This document shows, piece after piece, positions 16,866 through 25,171 of a DNA stretch of 64,000 nucleotides (position 1 is its first letter; the number at the start of each line of letters is the position of its first letter). The notes beneath the pieces were generated by a model that saw nothing but the letters and a program-made list of their open reading frames with translations, was not told the origin of the DNA and made no database searches. Both the position numbers and the translations under genes were made by a program. Source of the DNA: Streptomyces sp. HSG2 (GTDB lineage: Bacteria > Actinomycetota > Actinomycetes > Streptomycetales > Streptomycetaceae); NCBI RefSeq assembly GCF_016598575.1, contig NZ_CP066801.1, positions 3,100,001 through 3,164,000 on the forward strand, in the 5' to 3' direction.

Positions 16866-17849
16866 ATGACGACGGACGCCCCTGCTCGGCTGCTGGCCCT
16901 GCTCTCCCTCCTCCAGACGCCGCGGGAGTGGCCCGGCGGGGAACTCTCCGAGCGGCTCGGGGTGTCCCGTCGCACCGTGCGGCGGGACGTGGACCGGCTT
17001 CGCGAACTCGGCTACCCGGTGCGGGCCACGTACGGGGCGCTCGGGGGGTATCGGCTCGTCGCGGGCAAGGCCCTCCCGCCGCTCGTCCTGGACGACGAGG
17101 AGGCCGTGGCCATCGCCGTCGGGTTGCGGGTCGGGGCGGGGCACGCGGTGCGCGGGGTGGACGAGGCGTCCGTGCGCGCGCTGGCCAAGCTGGAGCAGGT
17201 CCTGCCGTCGCGGCTCCGGCACCGCGTGGCCACCTTGCAGGCGGCGACCACGCGTCTCGCGTACGGCGACGGTGCCGCCATCGCGCCGGCGACCCTGACG
17301 GCCATGGCGTCGGCGGTGGCCGGGCGGGAGCGTCTGCGGTTCGGGTACCGCGCGGGCGACGGAGGCGAATCGCGTCGTCTGACCGAACCCTACCGACTGG
17401 TGTCGACCGGTTGGCGTTGGTATCTGGTCGCCTACGACATGGACCGGGCCGACTGGCGCACCTTCCGCGTGGACCGGGTGGACGCCCCGGTTCCGACCGG
17501 TGTCCGCTTCACTCCCAGGCGGCTGCCCGCAGGCAGCGCGGCCGAGTTCGTCCGACGCTCCGTGCGGCGACACACCGAGTCCTACGAGGCGGTCGTCACC
17601 TTCGCCGCCCCGGCCCGGGCCGTGGCCGAGAGGTTGCCGTGCGGGATGCCCGAGCCCGAGCCGTCGGAGGACGGGGCGTCGTGCCTGCTGCGCGCGACGG
17701 TGTCGGACCCGGCCGACTGGTTCGCGCTGCGGCTGGCCTCGCTGGGAGTGGAGTTCGCCGTCCACCGGCCGGCCGCCCTGGTCAAGGCCGTGGGCGCTCT
17801 CGCGGCCCGCCTGGACCGTGCGGCGGGCGCCCCCGACGAGGGCGGGTGA
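16866..17849 (+). CDS. WYL-domain transcriptional regulator (HTH-WYL)
   Basis: 327-aa YafY-type regulator. It has an N-terminal HTH_11 domain (about residues 8-55, LGVSRRTVRRDVDRLREL), then a WYL ligand-sensing domain with the signature GWRWYLVAYDMDRADWRTFR (about 175-195) and a C-terminal WCX domain. It likely controls the divergent DHA2 pump; the 61-bp shared promoter region holds the short direct repeat GCAAGC-TAC-GCAAGC (16810-16824), a possible operator. The ATG at 16866 was chosen because the longer in-frame extension is only six poor residues. Confidence 0.85.
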   Translation: MTTDAPARLLALLSLLQTPREWPGGELSERLGVSRRTVRRDVDRLRELGYPVRATYGALGGYRLVAGKALPPLVLDDEEAVAIAVGLRVGAGHAVRGVDEASVRALAKLEQVLPSRLRHRVATLQAATTRLAYGDGAAIAPATLTAMASAVAGRERLRFGYRAGDGGESRRLTEPYRLVSTGWRWYLVAYDMDRADWRTFRVDRVDAPVPTGVRFTPRRLPAGSAAEFVRRSVRRHTESYEAVVTFAAPARAVAERLPCGMPEPEPSEDGASCLLRATVSDPADWFALRLASLGVEFAVHRPAALVKAVGALAARLDRAAGAPDEGG

Positions 17850-17922
17850 GTCGGGGAGACGGGCGGCGCGACGGTGGAACGGCGGGTGGGGCGGTCAGCG
17901 TGGGCGGGCCGGTGCCGGGTTT

Positions 17923-17978
17923 GGGGTCCGAGTAGGAACGGAACAGAAAACCGGCGCAGCCGTCAAATCTTTTGACGG
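17923..17978 (+). repeat. Left terminal inverted repeat of the Tn3-family element
   Basis: 56 bp from GGGGTCCGAGTAGGAACGGA to TCTTTTGACGG, exactly repeated in reverse at 25037-25092. The outer GGGGTC...GGAACG..AAAAC resembles the 38-bp Tn3 ends. The inner 19 bp hold an imperfect palindrome (CCGTCAAATCTTTTGACGG). Confidence 0.92.
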
Positions 17979-18007
17979 ACGTTGAGGCGGGCTGCCAGGG
18001 TGCGCCC

Positions 18008-18293
18008 ATGAGTGACGACCCAACGCGATCGGTTTCCTGAAGGCGGACGTGGCACGGTTCTGCGCCGGGCTGGACGAACTGCCCCGGCGATCCGGCTGCG
18101 GCTGCTCGTGCAGCTGCGGTCCGCGTTGGACGAGGTGACGGACACGGCCCTGGATGAGGGCATGGCCGCGGCGAAGGCGGAGGGCTGGGGGCTGCGGCAG
18201 ATTGGTGGGCAGGTGGGCCTGTCGCACGAGAAGGTCCGCTACCGGCTCGCCCGGGCCGCGGGCAGGGGCGAGCCGGCCAGGGAGCCGTCCTAG
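18008..18293 (+). pseudogene. Frameshifted small HTH protein in Tn3-family element
   Basis: Pieces of one protein appear in successive frames: MSDDPTRSVS from the ATG at 18008, then DVARFCAGLDELP, then a long piece ending GLRQIGGQVGLSHEKVRYRL plus a basic tail, stop at 18291-18293. The last piece is a Streptomyces-type helix-turn-helix (W-G/L-R-Q-I-G). A GTG at 18012 opens the final frame for the full length, so a 93-aa protein could still be made. The inverted-repeat palindrome lies 30 bp upstream. Function unknown. Confidence 0.5.
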
Positions 18294-18422
18294 ACCGTGG
18301 TGGTCTTCTCGGGCTTGGCGGTGGAGCGGAGCTGTCCGCCCTGGGCCTCGACGGGCAGGGCGAAGCTGTAGCGGCCGTGGAAGTTGATGTGGGCGAACTT
18401 CAGCGGTGAGAGGCGGGCGATG
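18290..18422 (-). pseudogene. C-terminal fragment of Tn3-family transposase (tnpA)
   Basis: Reads SDIARLSPLKFAHINFHGRY then SFALPVEAQGG to a stop, the characteristic end of Tn3-family transposases (LSP-x-x-x-x-HIN-x-x-GRYSF). The upstream ~900 residues are absent: the IS1380-family insertion begins at the break and the sequence on its far side is unrelated, so a deletion accompanied or followed that insertion. Confidence 0.8.
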
Positions 18423-20093
18423 TCTGAGCCTGGATCCACCGCGTGAATTCTCGTCTCCGGTATCCGGCGGGCTCGGGGTGATCTTTCGGGGTGCGGGCAG
18501 CACGATGGGCCGGGTGGCCGTCCGGTGCGGGGTCTCCGAGGTTTTTCAGGTCGTGGGTGGTCAGGTCGGCTGCGTGGTTCGGGTGAGCATGCGCTGGCCG
18601 GTGGCGGTCCACAGGTCGGTGAAGTCGTCACACCAGCGCCAGCGTTCGGGCAGGTGGAGGGTGAGGCGGCGGGCTCCGGTGGCGATCCGGGCGGGGATGT
18701 TGATGAGGTGGCGGCGGATGGTGCCGGTCCTCGCCTTGGCGTGGAAGGCGGAGGCGAGGTGGCCGCTCGCACGGGTGAGGTTGTAGGCGGTGGCGGCCAG
18801 GGTCAACCAGGCGGCGTTCGCGGTGAACTTCCCCGAGGGCAGGTGGGCGAGGGCGGAGTCTTCCAGGTCGGCGAAGACCTGCTCGATGACGGCGTGTTCG
18901 CGGTGCATCGGCTCGGCCTGAGCGAGGACGAAGGGGCTGTCGGTGAAGATCACATGGTGGCGCCAGACCCCGAACAGTTCGGCCTGGCCGGCGGGCACGC
19001 CGGTGGGGTTCAGCCGCTTCACGCGGCGCACGATGAGCCGTGCGGTGGTGTGGAACGCCTTCTTCTTGCTGGTGAACGCGGTGAAGGGGATCTCGGTGAT
19101 CTCGGCGTCGGAGATCCAGCGTTCCTCCTCGGCGTCCCAGACGGCGCTGGCGTACTTGATCGGCGTCCAAGCGTCCTCGGGGATGCCCGCGATGGCCTCG
19201 CGGATGGTCTTCTTGACCGCGACGGCCAGAGAGAACGCGGCGCCGGCCTTGCGGCACACATCGACGACCTTGTGGGAGAAGTACGCCGAGTCCGCGCGGA
19301 CGACGACTTGGGCGGTGATGCCCATGGCCCGGACCGTGGCCAGTGCCTCGCGCAGCAGACTCGCCGCGCCCTTGCCGGAGCCTGCCGAACCCTTGCGCAG
19401 CCTGGTGGCCACGATCACGGGGGCGCAGGTGGACGTCTTCACGGTGACGATCTGGAAGTGCAGCCCGCGCTGCTTGGTGTAGCCGAAGGAGGCGCCCTGC
19501 TTGGCAGGGCCGTAGACCTGCTTGACCTTGGAGTCGATGTCCACGAACACCACCTCGTCCCGCTTCGGGATGAGGCCGGTGTGCGCGGCCAGGCGGCAGG
19601 TGAACGCCCGTGCAGCGGACTCCAGTTGGCGCACATGCCCCCAGGTGAAGGCACGCAGGAAACTGCCCAGCGTGGAGGGCGCCCGCACCCCGCCGAACAG
19701 GCGCGGCAGCCCGCCGTGACGCAGTATGTCCAGGTCGTCGATGCTGTCCGCCCCGGCGACCATGCCGCCCACGATCGACATCGCTTTCGCGTCGGCGGCC
19801 GTACCGGCCCCGTTCTTCGCAGTGGTCAGGTGGACCTTCTCGGCCACCAGAGCGGGCAGACCGCACCGCTCGGCCAGCCGGACCGTCGGGACCAGCCCGG
19901 CGTGCGCGATCAGGTCAGGGTCGTCGAACGCGGCGAAGAGCTCCGCGGGCCTGTGGGAGACTTTCACTTACGAGGTGCCTTGCTTCGTGGGACTGGTGTG
20001 GGCGTAGGAACTCCCATCGTCCCAGGTCAGCAGGCACCTCTTCTCTTTTCATCGCCCGCAGGCCGAGTATCACGCGGTGGACCCAGGCTCAGA
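18423..20093 (-). mobile_element. IS1380-family insertion sequence
   Basis: Ends pair as TCTGAGCCTGGATCCACC (18423 onward) with its reverse complement near 20076-20093 (one mismatch, A/G, over 24 bp), enclosing one transposase gene; about 1.67 kb. Identical flanking duplications are not found, as expected if a deletion removed the tnpA side. The exact ends are uncertain by up to 6 bp. Confidence 0.75.
18561..19967 (-). CDS. IS1380-family transposase
   Basis: 468-aa DDE transposase. Catalytic-region landmarks: VVFVDIDSKVKQVYGPAKQG (first Asp), VVVRADSAYF (second Asp) and the late REHAVIEQVFADLEDSALAH (Glu region). Length and motifs are intact, so the gene could still act in trans. The ATG at 19965-19967 starts MKVSHRPAELFAAFDDP, typical for the family. 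Confidence 0.9.
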   Translation of the reverse strand: MKVSHRPAELFAAFDDPDLIAHAGLVPTVRLAERCGLPALVAEKVHLTTAKNGAGTAADAKAMSIVGGMVAGADSIDDLDILRHGGLPRLFGGVRAPSTLGSFLRAFTWGHVRQLESAARAFTCRLAAHTGLIPKRDEVVFVDIDSKVKQVYGPAKQGASFGYTKQRGLHFQIVTVKTSTCAPVIVATRLRKGSAGSGKGAASLLREALATVRAMGITAQVVVRADSAYFSHKVVDVCRKAGAAFSLAVAVKKTIREAIAGIPEDAWTPIKYASAVWDAEEERWISDAEITEIPFTAFTSKKKAFHTTARLIVRRVKRLNPTGVPAGQAELFGVWRHHVIFTDSPFVLAQAEPMHREHAVIEQVFADLEDSALAHLPSGKFTANAAWLTLAATAYNLTRASGHLASAFHAKARTGTIRRHLINIPARIATGARRLTLHLPERWRWCDDFTDLWTATGQRMLTRTTQPT

Positions 20094-20202
20094 AAGTTGG
20101 TGGGCACCGGCCCGCTCCTTGATCCGTCGGCGTAATTCGCGCGCGACGGTTGCAGGCGGGCTGACGGCGTGTGAGGCGATCGCCGATTCCAGCCCAGAGC
20201 AT

Positions 20203-20225
20203 CACCCCATGTGATATATGGGGTG
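20203..20225. promoter_or_regulatory. Palindrome in Tn3-family cargo
   Basis: CACCCCAT (20203-20210) and ATGGGGTG (20218-20225) around a 7-nt centre. The surrounding 300 bp (20094-20390) hold no convincing gene. It may be an operator or a hairpin before the small membrane gene at 20391. Confidence 0.45.
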
Positions 20226-20390
20226 GGTGCGGCTACGTGGCCCTTGCTCCAAGACCCAACCCCCAGGCACCCAGCGACCGCCAATCCCACATATGAACTT
20301 CCCTGGCTGGAACCGTTATTGGTGTGATGACCGTGGTCTGGATCGCTGCTACGGTGGTCACACCGTGCGGCTTCTTCTGGGGGATGAATC

Positions 20391-20564
20391 ATGACGACCG
20401 GGAAAAAGGTAGTTGTAGGGGTTTCTGCCCTGATCACACTGATTGCGATAATTTTTCTCATCCCGGCACTTATTTTTTCCAGTGGCAAGACCTCGGGCGG
20501 AACTCCGGAGAGAGCTCCGGAACAGTCCTCGCAGACTGTTCCGGAGCCAGAGGTGAGTCAGTGA
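20391..20564 (+). CDS. 57-aa single-span membrane protein (transposon cargo)
   Basis: MTTGKKVVVGVSALITLIAI continues as a hydrophobic helix to about residue 30, then a hydrophilic Gly/Pro/Glu/Ser-rich tail ending EPEVSQ. GGGGG (20379-20383) precedes the ATG. It is lower in GC than the host genome (many A/T third positions), a sign of foreign origin. Its stop lies 23 bp from the stop of the convergent secreted-protein gene. No homologue recognised; an inside-out topology with an extracytoplasmic tail is likely. Confidence 0.55.
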   Translation: MTTGKKVVVGVSALITLIAIIFLIPALIFSSGKTSGGTPERAPEQSSQTVPEPEVSQ

Positions 20565-20587
20565 CGCTACGGTGGCACTAGAGGGAT

Positions 20588-21685
20588 CTAGTAGTTCCTC
20601 GAAATGAGGTAGATCCCGCCGTCGGCTCCGAACCGGTACTTGTTTTGTGGCCGGTCCGTCATGAAACAGCCTCCGAAATTGGTCACCCAGATCGGGCAGA
20701 GGTCGTACTGGCTCCACACGTCGTAGACGTTCCAGTACTCATCGGGCTTCGGGTGCCCGTAGTCATCGATCGTCTTGCAGCCCTGGTACCTATAGGTCGG
20801 CCACTTGTCATCGCCCCAGCAGCCGTTCGCGGAGTAGTTCACCCATTGCTTTCCGCCGTCTCCGCACCAGGTGACGTCAGTCGTCCCGTACAGCGTCATC
20901 ACGCCGTCCTTGATCCCCGCCCAGTAGGATGCTTCCCAGCACGTCGTCGCTAGCGGCAGCGCGGTGCCCTCGGGGGCTTTCTGCGGTTCGGGGGCAGCCG
21001 TGCGGGCGGTTGCCCCGTCGATCACCCGAGGCTCCTTGGCCTCGTACCGGCCCGCGTCGACGTACTTGCCAAGCCCCCGGTTCCGCACCTCTTCAAGCGA
21101 CAGCGCGCGAGAGTTCTTGCGGATCTCCTCCGCAGTGGATCCAGGGTTGCGCTGGGCGTCGAGAGCTCCGGCTCCGCCTGTGGCTATCTCGTTCGGGTCG
21201 GTCGGGACGGGCGTTCCGTCCTCGGCTTCCGTCTGGCCACCTTCGGCGGCTACCTCGTTGAAGCCTTCCAGGTCGGCACCTTGCGCCTTGAGCGCAGCAC
21301 CGGAGTAGGCCGACTTGACGTTGCTATAGGACTCGAGAGTGCTTCCATCGACTCGCGCGGCGATGAAATGGACATTCGAGCTTTCCGGAAAGTCGAAGTT
21401 GCAGTCAGCGACAGTGTTGTTTCCGCCGGTTTGCCGGCACCACCCGAAGGCCACTGCGTACCCGGCGTTTTCGAGGATGAAGTAGACCTCGGGGTGAGCG
21501 CCGTCGGCAGCGGTGTCGTAGAGGTAGATATGGTCACCGTACGACTCGAAGCACGCCTTCGCTCCGGAAACGGAGGCACACGTTGTGGCTGCAGACGCCG
21601 GAGGCGCTTGCAGGAAGAGGGCCATCAGCAGGGCGGAGATAAGTGCGGATATCCCCCGGATCAGATTGCGTCTGAGCTTTGGCAT
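20588..21685 (-). CDS. Secreted Cys-rich hypothetical protein (transposon cargo)
   Basis: 365 aa with a clear Sec signal peptide (basic MPKLRRNLIRG, hydrophobic core, cleavage near PPASAA). The mature part has two Cys-containing ends joined by an acidic linker (about residues 150-250). Cysteines number ten (for example TTCASVSGAKACF, WCGDGGKQW, GCWGDDKWP, LCPIW), which suits disulfides outside the cell. No family recognised. The ATG at 21683-21685 is preceded by AGGAAGG. Its N-terminal part (YGDHIYLYDTAADGAHPEVY) looks like a beta-rich domain. Moderate GC and transposon location indicate horizontal origin. Confidence 0.75.
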   Translation of the reverse strand: MPKLRRNLIRGISALISALLMALFLQAPPASAATTCASVSGAKACFESYGDHIYLYDTAADGAHPEVYFILENAGYAVAFGWCRQTGGNNTVADCNFDFPESSNVHFIAARVDGSTLESYSNVKSAYSGAALKAQGADLEGFNEVAAEGGQTEAEDGTPVPTDPNEIATGGAGALDAQRNPGSTAEEIRKNSRALSLEEVRNRGLGKYVDAGRYEAKEPRVIDGATARTAAPEPQKAPEGTALPLATTCWEASYWAGIKDGVMTLYGTTDVTWCGDGGKQWVNYSANGCWGDDKWPTYRYQGCKTIDDYGHPKPDEYWNVYDVWSQYDLCPIWVTNFGGCFMTDRPQNKYRFGADGGIYLISRNY

Positions 21686-21830
21686 TTTGCCTTCCTGGCT
21701 CGACTTTAAGATGCGGTCTCTCGCGAACTCTCCTATCAGGAACGCCGCTTCAGGGGCCTCGGCCCCGTTGTTCACTCCTGTCGCGCCAGATGAAGCTTGC
21801 ACCATCCTGTAAACGTTCGATAAACGACCT

Positions 21831-21877
21831 GCCTATCGGTGGGAACCGTTGATCACTGCCGATCGCGACCGATAGGC
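21831..21877. promoter_or_regulatory. Inverted repeat in Tn3-family cargo
   Basis: GCCTATCGGT (21831-21840) and ACCGATAGGC (21868-21877), a perfect 10-bp pair with 27 bp between. It lies about 145 bp upstream of the secreted-protein start on the minus strand, so it may be an operator or the terminator of a small minus-strand ORF. Confidence 0.5.
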
Positions 21878-22060
21878 CAGATACCCGGCAGAGAGCCGAG
21901 GGGTAATCCACAGGAGCACAAGAGCGGTGATGTTCAGCCACAGGGCGAAGAAGAATCGGCCACATTGATCCTCGGTTACACGCCCTCCACGATCGTGAGC
22001 GGGCAGCGTGATGATCAATGCGCCAGGCTGCCGCAACGAAGACGGGCCTTGCCGATCCAC
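21833..22060 (-). CDS. Possible small membrane protein
   Basis: 75-aa frame with one strong hydrophobic segment (FFFALWLNITALVLLWIT) followed by a basic tail to a stop. The N-terminal half is not protein-like and the start is unsure; it could be the 3' end of a larger lost gene. The stop falls inside the inverted repeat at 21831-21877. No function assigned. Confidence 0.3.
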   Translation of the reverse strand: MDRQGPSSLRQPGALIITLPAHDRGGRVTEDQCGRFFFALWLNITALVLLWITPRLSAGYLAYRSRSAVINGSHR

Positions 22061-22443
22061 GCCTGTCAGGAATACGGGCCAGCAGTGCCCAGGTCAAGGC
22101 CGCGCAGCGGGCCGCGATGGCCCGGGTCGAAGTGGTCGAGATGGCGCGCGAGATCACCGTCGAGGTCCCCGCGCCGGCCGCTGCCCGTCGGCTCATGCAC
22201 CAATGCGGGGTCTGCGTCGGGCTCGGGATGCGTGACCGCTACGGGCAGGTGTCGGCCGCTGCCGAGCGCCTGGTTCTCGTCGATGCGGCCGGGATCGAGG
22301 TCGCGGTGATCGAGACCTGTAGGACGCGCATGTGCCGACGCGCAGGCCACCGCGCGGCGCCGCGGCTTCACCGTCCAGAGCTCGGCGCAGGGGTAGCGGC
22401 CGGTCAAGATGCGGGCGGTGTGGCCCGTTCCAGGACGCGGTAG
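22018..22443 (+). CDS. Hypothetical ORF overlapping the resolvase 3' end
   Basis: 141-aa frame whose middle (MARVEVVEMAREITVEVPAP to VLVDAAGIEVAVIETC) has good Streptomyces codon usage and a CxxC-like GVCVGLG stretch. The last 40 residues lie antisense to the resolvase C-terminus and look random. It may be the surviving part of a cargo gene; no family recognised. Confidence 0.3.
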   Translation: MRQAAATKTGLADPRLSGIRASSAQVKAAQRAAMARVEVVEMAREITVEVPAPAAARRLMHQCGVCVGLGMRDRYGQVSAAAERLVLVDAAGIEVAVIETCRTRMCRRAGHRAAPRLHRPELGAGVAAGQDAGGVARSRTR

Positions 22444-22586
22444 ACCGTGGCCCGGCTGACGGAGAAGAGTTCGGCGAGGTCGGCGATGGTGTGCTCGCCG
22501 CTCTTGTGTTCCTTGACGAGGTGGGCCCGTTGCCGGGCGGTGAGCTTGGGCTGCTTGCCGCGGAGCTTGCCTTTGGCGCGGGCGAC
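22404..22586 (-). pseudogene. Resolvase C-terminal half (separated by IS1182-family insertion)
   Basis: Encodes ARAKGKLRGKQPKLTARQ followed by a helix-turn-helix (TIADLAELFSVSRATVYRVL), the DNA-binding end of a Tn3-type serine resolvase. It joins in frame to the N-terminal half at 24464-24871 once the IS and one GGCGAC copy are removed. Confidence 0.85.
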
Positions 22587-24463
22587 GACTCTGTTGCGCA
22601 TTTTGGCTGGTGCTACGCGGCGAGTTGGTAGACGAGGCGGGACAGGCGGCTTGTCCAGGATCGTCTGGTGCGGTGGGGCTGGCGGCTGGCCCAGTGGGCG
22701 TCGAGCCGGATGATGTTGATCGCGGTGGCGGAGAAGGCGTGTTGGAGGGTGACCTTGGGCAGGCCGCGGTAGCGGGCCCGGCGCATCCCGGTGACGTCGA
22801 GGGCCTGGTTGATGGTGCCCTCGACACCTGCACGCAGGGCGTACTTGGCCTGCCAGGTGTCGCTCTTCTGCTCGGCGCGGGCGGCGGTGACGTGCTCGTG
22901 GACCTCGCGGGGCCGCAGGGTGAGCATGCGATTGCCGCGGACGGCAGCGGTGCACCGCTCGCGGGAGGGGCAGGGGCGGCAGTCACCGCCGGCGAAGGCG
23001 ATCACGATGGCGTCGCGGCCGTGCTGTTGCACGGGATACCAGCCGGTGCTGGTGCTGCCCTCGGGGCAGGTCACCTGGCGGGTGTTCCAGTCGATCCGGA
23101 ACGCGGCCTTGTCGAAGCCCTCGGCCTCCCGTGCCTGGCGGGAGTGGTCGCCGAGGAGCGGGGTGATCATGGTGATGCCGTCGCGGGCCGCGTCGGTGAC
23201 GAGGTCGGCGGAGGGGTAGCCGGAGTCGAGGTAGTGCTCGCCCGGCTTGACCTGGCGTTCGGCCAGGCGGTGCTGGATGGCGGCGGTGGCAGTCACGTCC
23301 GGCGCGGTCGAGGCGGTGGTGGCCACGTCCGTGATCAGGTGCGGGGCGCCGGCCGCGGCGGGAGCGGTGCCGTCAGTGCCGCCCGCACCGTCAGTGCCGT
23401 TGTCGTTGTCGCAGGTCTCGGTGAGGTGGACCTTGTAGCCGCACCAGAACAGCTCGTCTCCCTTCGCCGACCAGCGGGCATCCGCGTCGTAGGGCGAGGC
23501 GAGCCGCAGTTGTCCGGGCGGGACGCCGTCACTGTCGGCCTCCCGCTTCCTGACCACCTCCCGTCCCCGGGCGTTGCAGGTGACGTGGTAGGTCTGCACG
23601 AAGATCCGCCGCAGCAACTCCACCGGCTCCACTTCGCGCAGCCAAGCGGGGGCATCCGGCTCGCGCACGGCGCGCAGCAGCACGAGCGCGTCCTGCCCGT
23701 AGACCTCGGCGAGCCGGTCCCGCCTGGTCTTCGACGACGGCAGCCGCCAGGAATCCACGCGGGCCGCATACCGCAGCTCCCACTCGGCGACCCGCTCAGC
23801 CCCGAACCGGCCCGCCAGCCAGGACGGCGCCGCACCGGCCAGCGCCTCCAGCACCGCGCGCACGCTCTCCCCGGCCAGCTCCAGACGGTTCAGGTCCCGC
23901 ACCGCACTGATCACGTGCGTGGAGTCCGTGCGCTGTTTCCCGCCCGCGCCGACCAGGCCCTTGCCGCGGCAGTGCTCCAGCAGCCGGTCGAAGACCAAGC
24001 GCTCCATGCCGTGCTCGACCAGCCGAGCCCGGAACCTCGCCAGCACCGTGAAGTCGAAACCGGTGTCGGTCAACTCCAGTCCCAGCGCGTACTTCCACGA
24101 CAGGCGCTCACGCACCGCCTCCGCGGCCTGCCGGTCGGTCAGGTTCTCCGCGAACTGCAACACCGTGACCAGCGCCAGCATCCCCGGCGACAATCCCGCC
24201 GGCCCGCGCGCACCGAACGCCTCCGCGAACGGCTCGTCCGCGAACACCCCCGCCAACTCCTCCCGAACCCGCATCGCCAGCGAGCCGTCCGGGAACACCA
24301 CCGCGGCCACCGCCGCCGTCAACTCCGGAACCTCTGGTAACCCCTGCGGCCGCATCGACACCGAGCACCGTCCTCCCCGGGCCCCGCAACAACCCGGCAG
24401 GACCCAACGGAACGATCATCCCCGACCCGACGAGCACCCCGCAGCAAAATGCGCAACAGAGTC
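22587..24463 (-). mobile_element. IS1182-family insertion sequence in the resolvase gene
   Basis: 1,877 bp with terminal repeats GACTCTGTTGCGCATTTTG at both ends (19 bp identical) and a perfect 6-bp direct repeat GGCGAC on either side (22581-22586 and 24464-24469). Removing the IS and one repeat restores the resolvase reading frame MAVARAKGKLRGK, which proves the boundaries. Confidence 0.9.
22613..24361 (-). CDS. IS1182-family transposase
   Basis: 582-aa DDE transposase with the N-terminal DUF772 helical domain (RFRARLVEHGMERLVFDRLL region), GKQRTDSTHVISAVRDLNRL, the Asp-containing HYLDSGYPSADLV, and a Cys motif GGDCRPCPSRERC, then KYALRAGVEGTINQALDVTG with the catalytic Glu. Full length, apparently intact. 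An insert of Gly/Thr/Asn residues (about 345-360, NDNGTDGAGGTDGT) is unusual and may be a repeat expansion. Confidence 0.92.
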   Translation of the reverse strand: MSMRPQGLPEVPELTAAVAAVVFPDGSLAMRVREELAGVFADEPFAEAFGARGPAGLSPGMLALVTVLQFAENLTDRQAAEAVRERLSWKYALGLELTDTGFDFTVLARFRARLVEHGMERLVFDRLLEHCRGKGLVGAGGKQRTDSTHVISAVRDLNRLELAGESVRAVLEALAGAAPSWLAGRFGAERVAEWELRYAARVDSWRLPSSKTRRDRLAEVYGQDALVLLRAVREPDAPAWLREVEPVELLRRIFVQTYHVTCNARGREVVRKREADSDGVPPGQLRLASPYDADARWSAKGDELFWCGYKVHLTETCDNDNGTDGAGGTDGTAPAAAGAPHLITDVATTASTAPDVTATAAIQHRLAERQVKPGEHYLDSGYPSADLVTDAARDGITMITPLLGDHSRQAREAEGFDKAAFRIDWNTRQVTCPEGSTSTGWYPVQQHGRDAIVIAFAGGDCRPCPSRERCTAAVRGNRMLTLRPREVHEHVTAARAEQKSDTWQAKYALRAGVEGTINQALDVTGMRRARYRGLPKVTLQHAFSATAINIIRLDAHWASRQPHRTRRSWTSRLSRLVYQLAA

Positions 24464-24871
24464 GGCGACGGCCATGCCCTCGCGGGTGCGCATGCGCAGG
24501 AGGTCGACCTCGAACTCGGCGAAGGTGGCGAGGATGTTGAAAAACATCTTGCCCATGGGGTCGTTCGGGTCGTAGAGCTGTCCGCCAAGGGAGAGCGCGA
24601 CTCCGCGCGTCACGAGGGAGTCGCCGATGTCGCGGGCGTCGGGCACCGAGCGGGCGAGGCGGTCGAGCTTCGGCACCACCAGGGTGTCGCCGGCGCGGAC
24701 CGCGGCGAGCGCCTGGTCGAGTCCGGGCCGCTCGCGTTTGGTTCCGGTGAATCCCTTGTCGAGGAAGATCCGGTCCTCGGCCACGCCCAGGCCGAGAAGG
24801 ATGTCCTTCTGGGCGGTGAGGTCCTGCATGTCGGTGGAGCAGCGGGCGTAACCCGCCTTGAGTCCGCTCAT
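24464..24871 (-). pseudogene. Serine resolvase N-terminal half (tnpR, split)
   Basis: Catalytic domain of a Tn3-type serine resolvase: SGLKAGYARCSTDMQDLTAQ with the active Ser, then LDRLARSVPDARDIGD and FNILATFAEFEVDLLRMRTR. The frame runs into the IS1182-type end, so the HTH is lost. The ATG at 24871 starts the family N-terminus; an in-frame extension to 24916 is possible. Resolution of transposon cointegrates should be lost. Confidence 0.85.
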
Positions 24872-25036
24872 GGGCACCAGAGTGTACGGATAGCCCCCGC
24901 TCACCGTACAGATCACCGGACACCCTAAATGAGACGGCGATCGTGCAGGTCGGCGTCCGGTCGCGATTCAAGATCGCATTGTTCGTTGAGGGTTCCCCTT
25001 GCGAACAGGGATGGTCGGACCGAAAGAAGCCGCTAC

Positions 25037-25092
25037 CCGTCAAAAGATTTGACGGCTGCGCCGGTTTTCTGTTCCGTTCCTACTCGGACCCC
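25037..25092 (-). repeat. Right terminal inverted repeat of the Tn3-family element
   Basis: Exact reverse complement of 17923-17978 over 56 bp, followed by GGTTT. Its last two bases (CC, 25091-25092) are also the first two of the 10-bp target duplication of the adjacent ISAs1-type element. Confidence 0.92.
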
Positions 25093-25171
25093 GGTTTCCC
25101 CAGGGCCCCGGCGAGTGCCTGAATTGCCCCAGCTTGGGGTGTTGATCTCGGTGGTGGGCCCCGGAAGCAGG

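Larger units (their letters stand above)
17923..25092. mobile_element. Tn3-family transposon (7,170 bp) with two nested insertion sequences
   Basis: Bounded by perfect 56-bp inverted repeats starting GGGGTCCGAG and by identical 5-bp flanks GGTTT (17918-17922 and 25093-25097), the duplication length of Tn3-family elements. It contains the end of a Tn3-type tnpA, a serine resolvase and cargo. An IS1380-family IS lies at the broken edge of tnpA and an IS1182-family IS splits the resolvase, so the element cannot move by itself. It sits in the 3' end of a TetR gene. Confidence 0.88.

Noticed and set aside
18423..20093. CTGAG / CTCAG at the IS1380-family ends as a target duplication
   Set aside because: They are reverse complements, not direct repeats, so they extend the inverted repeat instead.
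18525..20135. 536-aa plus-strand frame
   Set aside because: Antisense of the IS1380-family transposase.
22610..24340. 576-aa plus-strand frame
   Set aside because: Antisense of the IS1182-family transposase; composition typical of a complementary frame.
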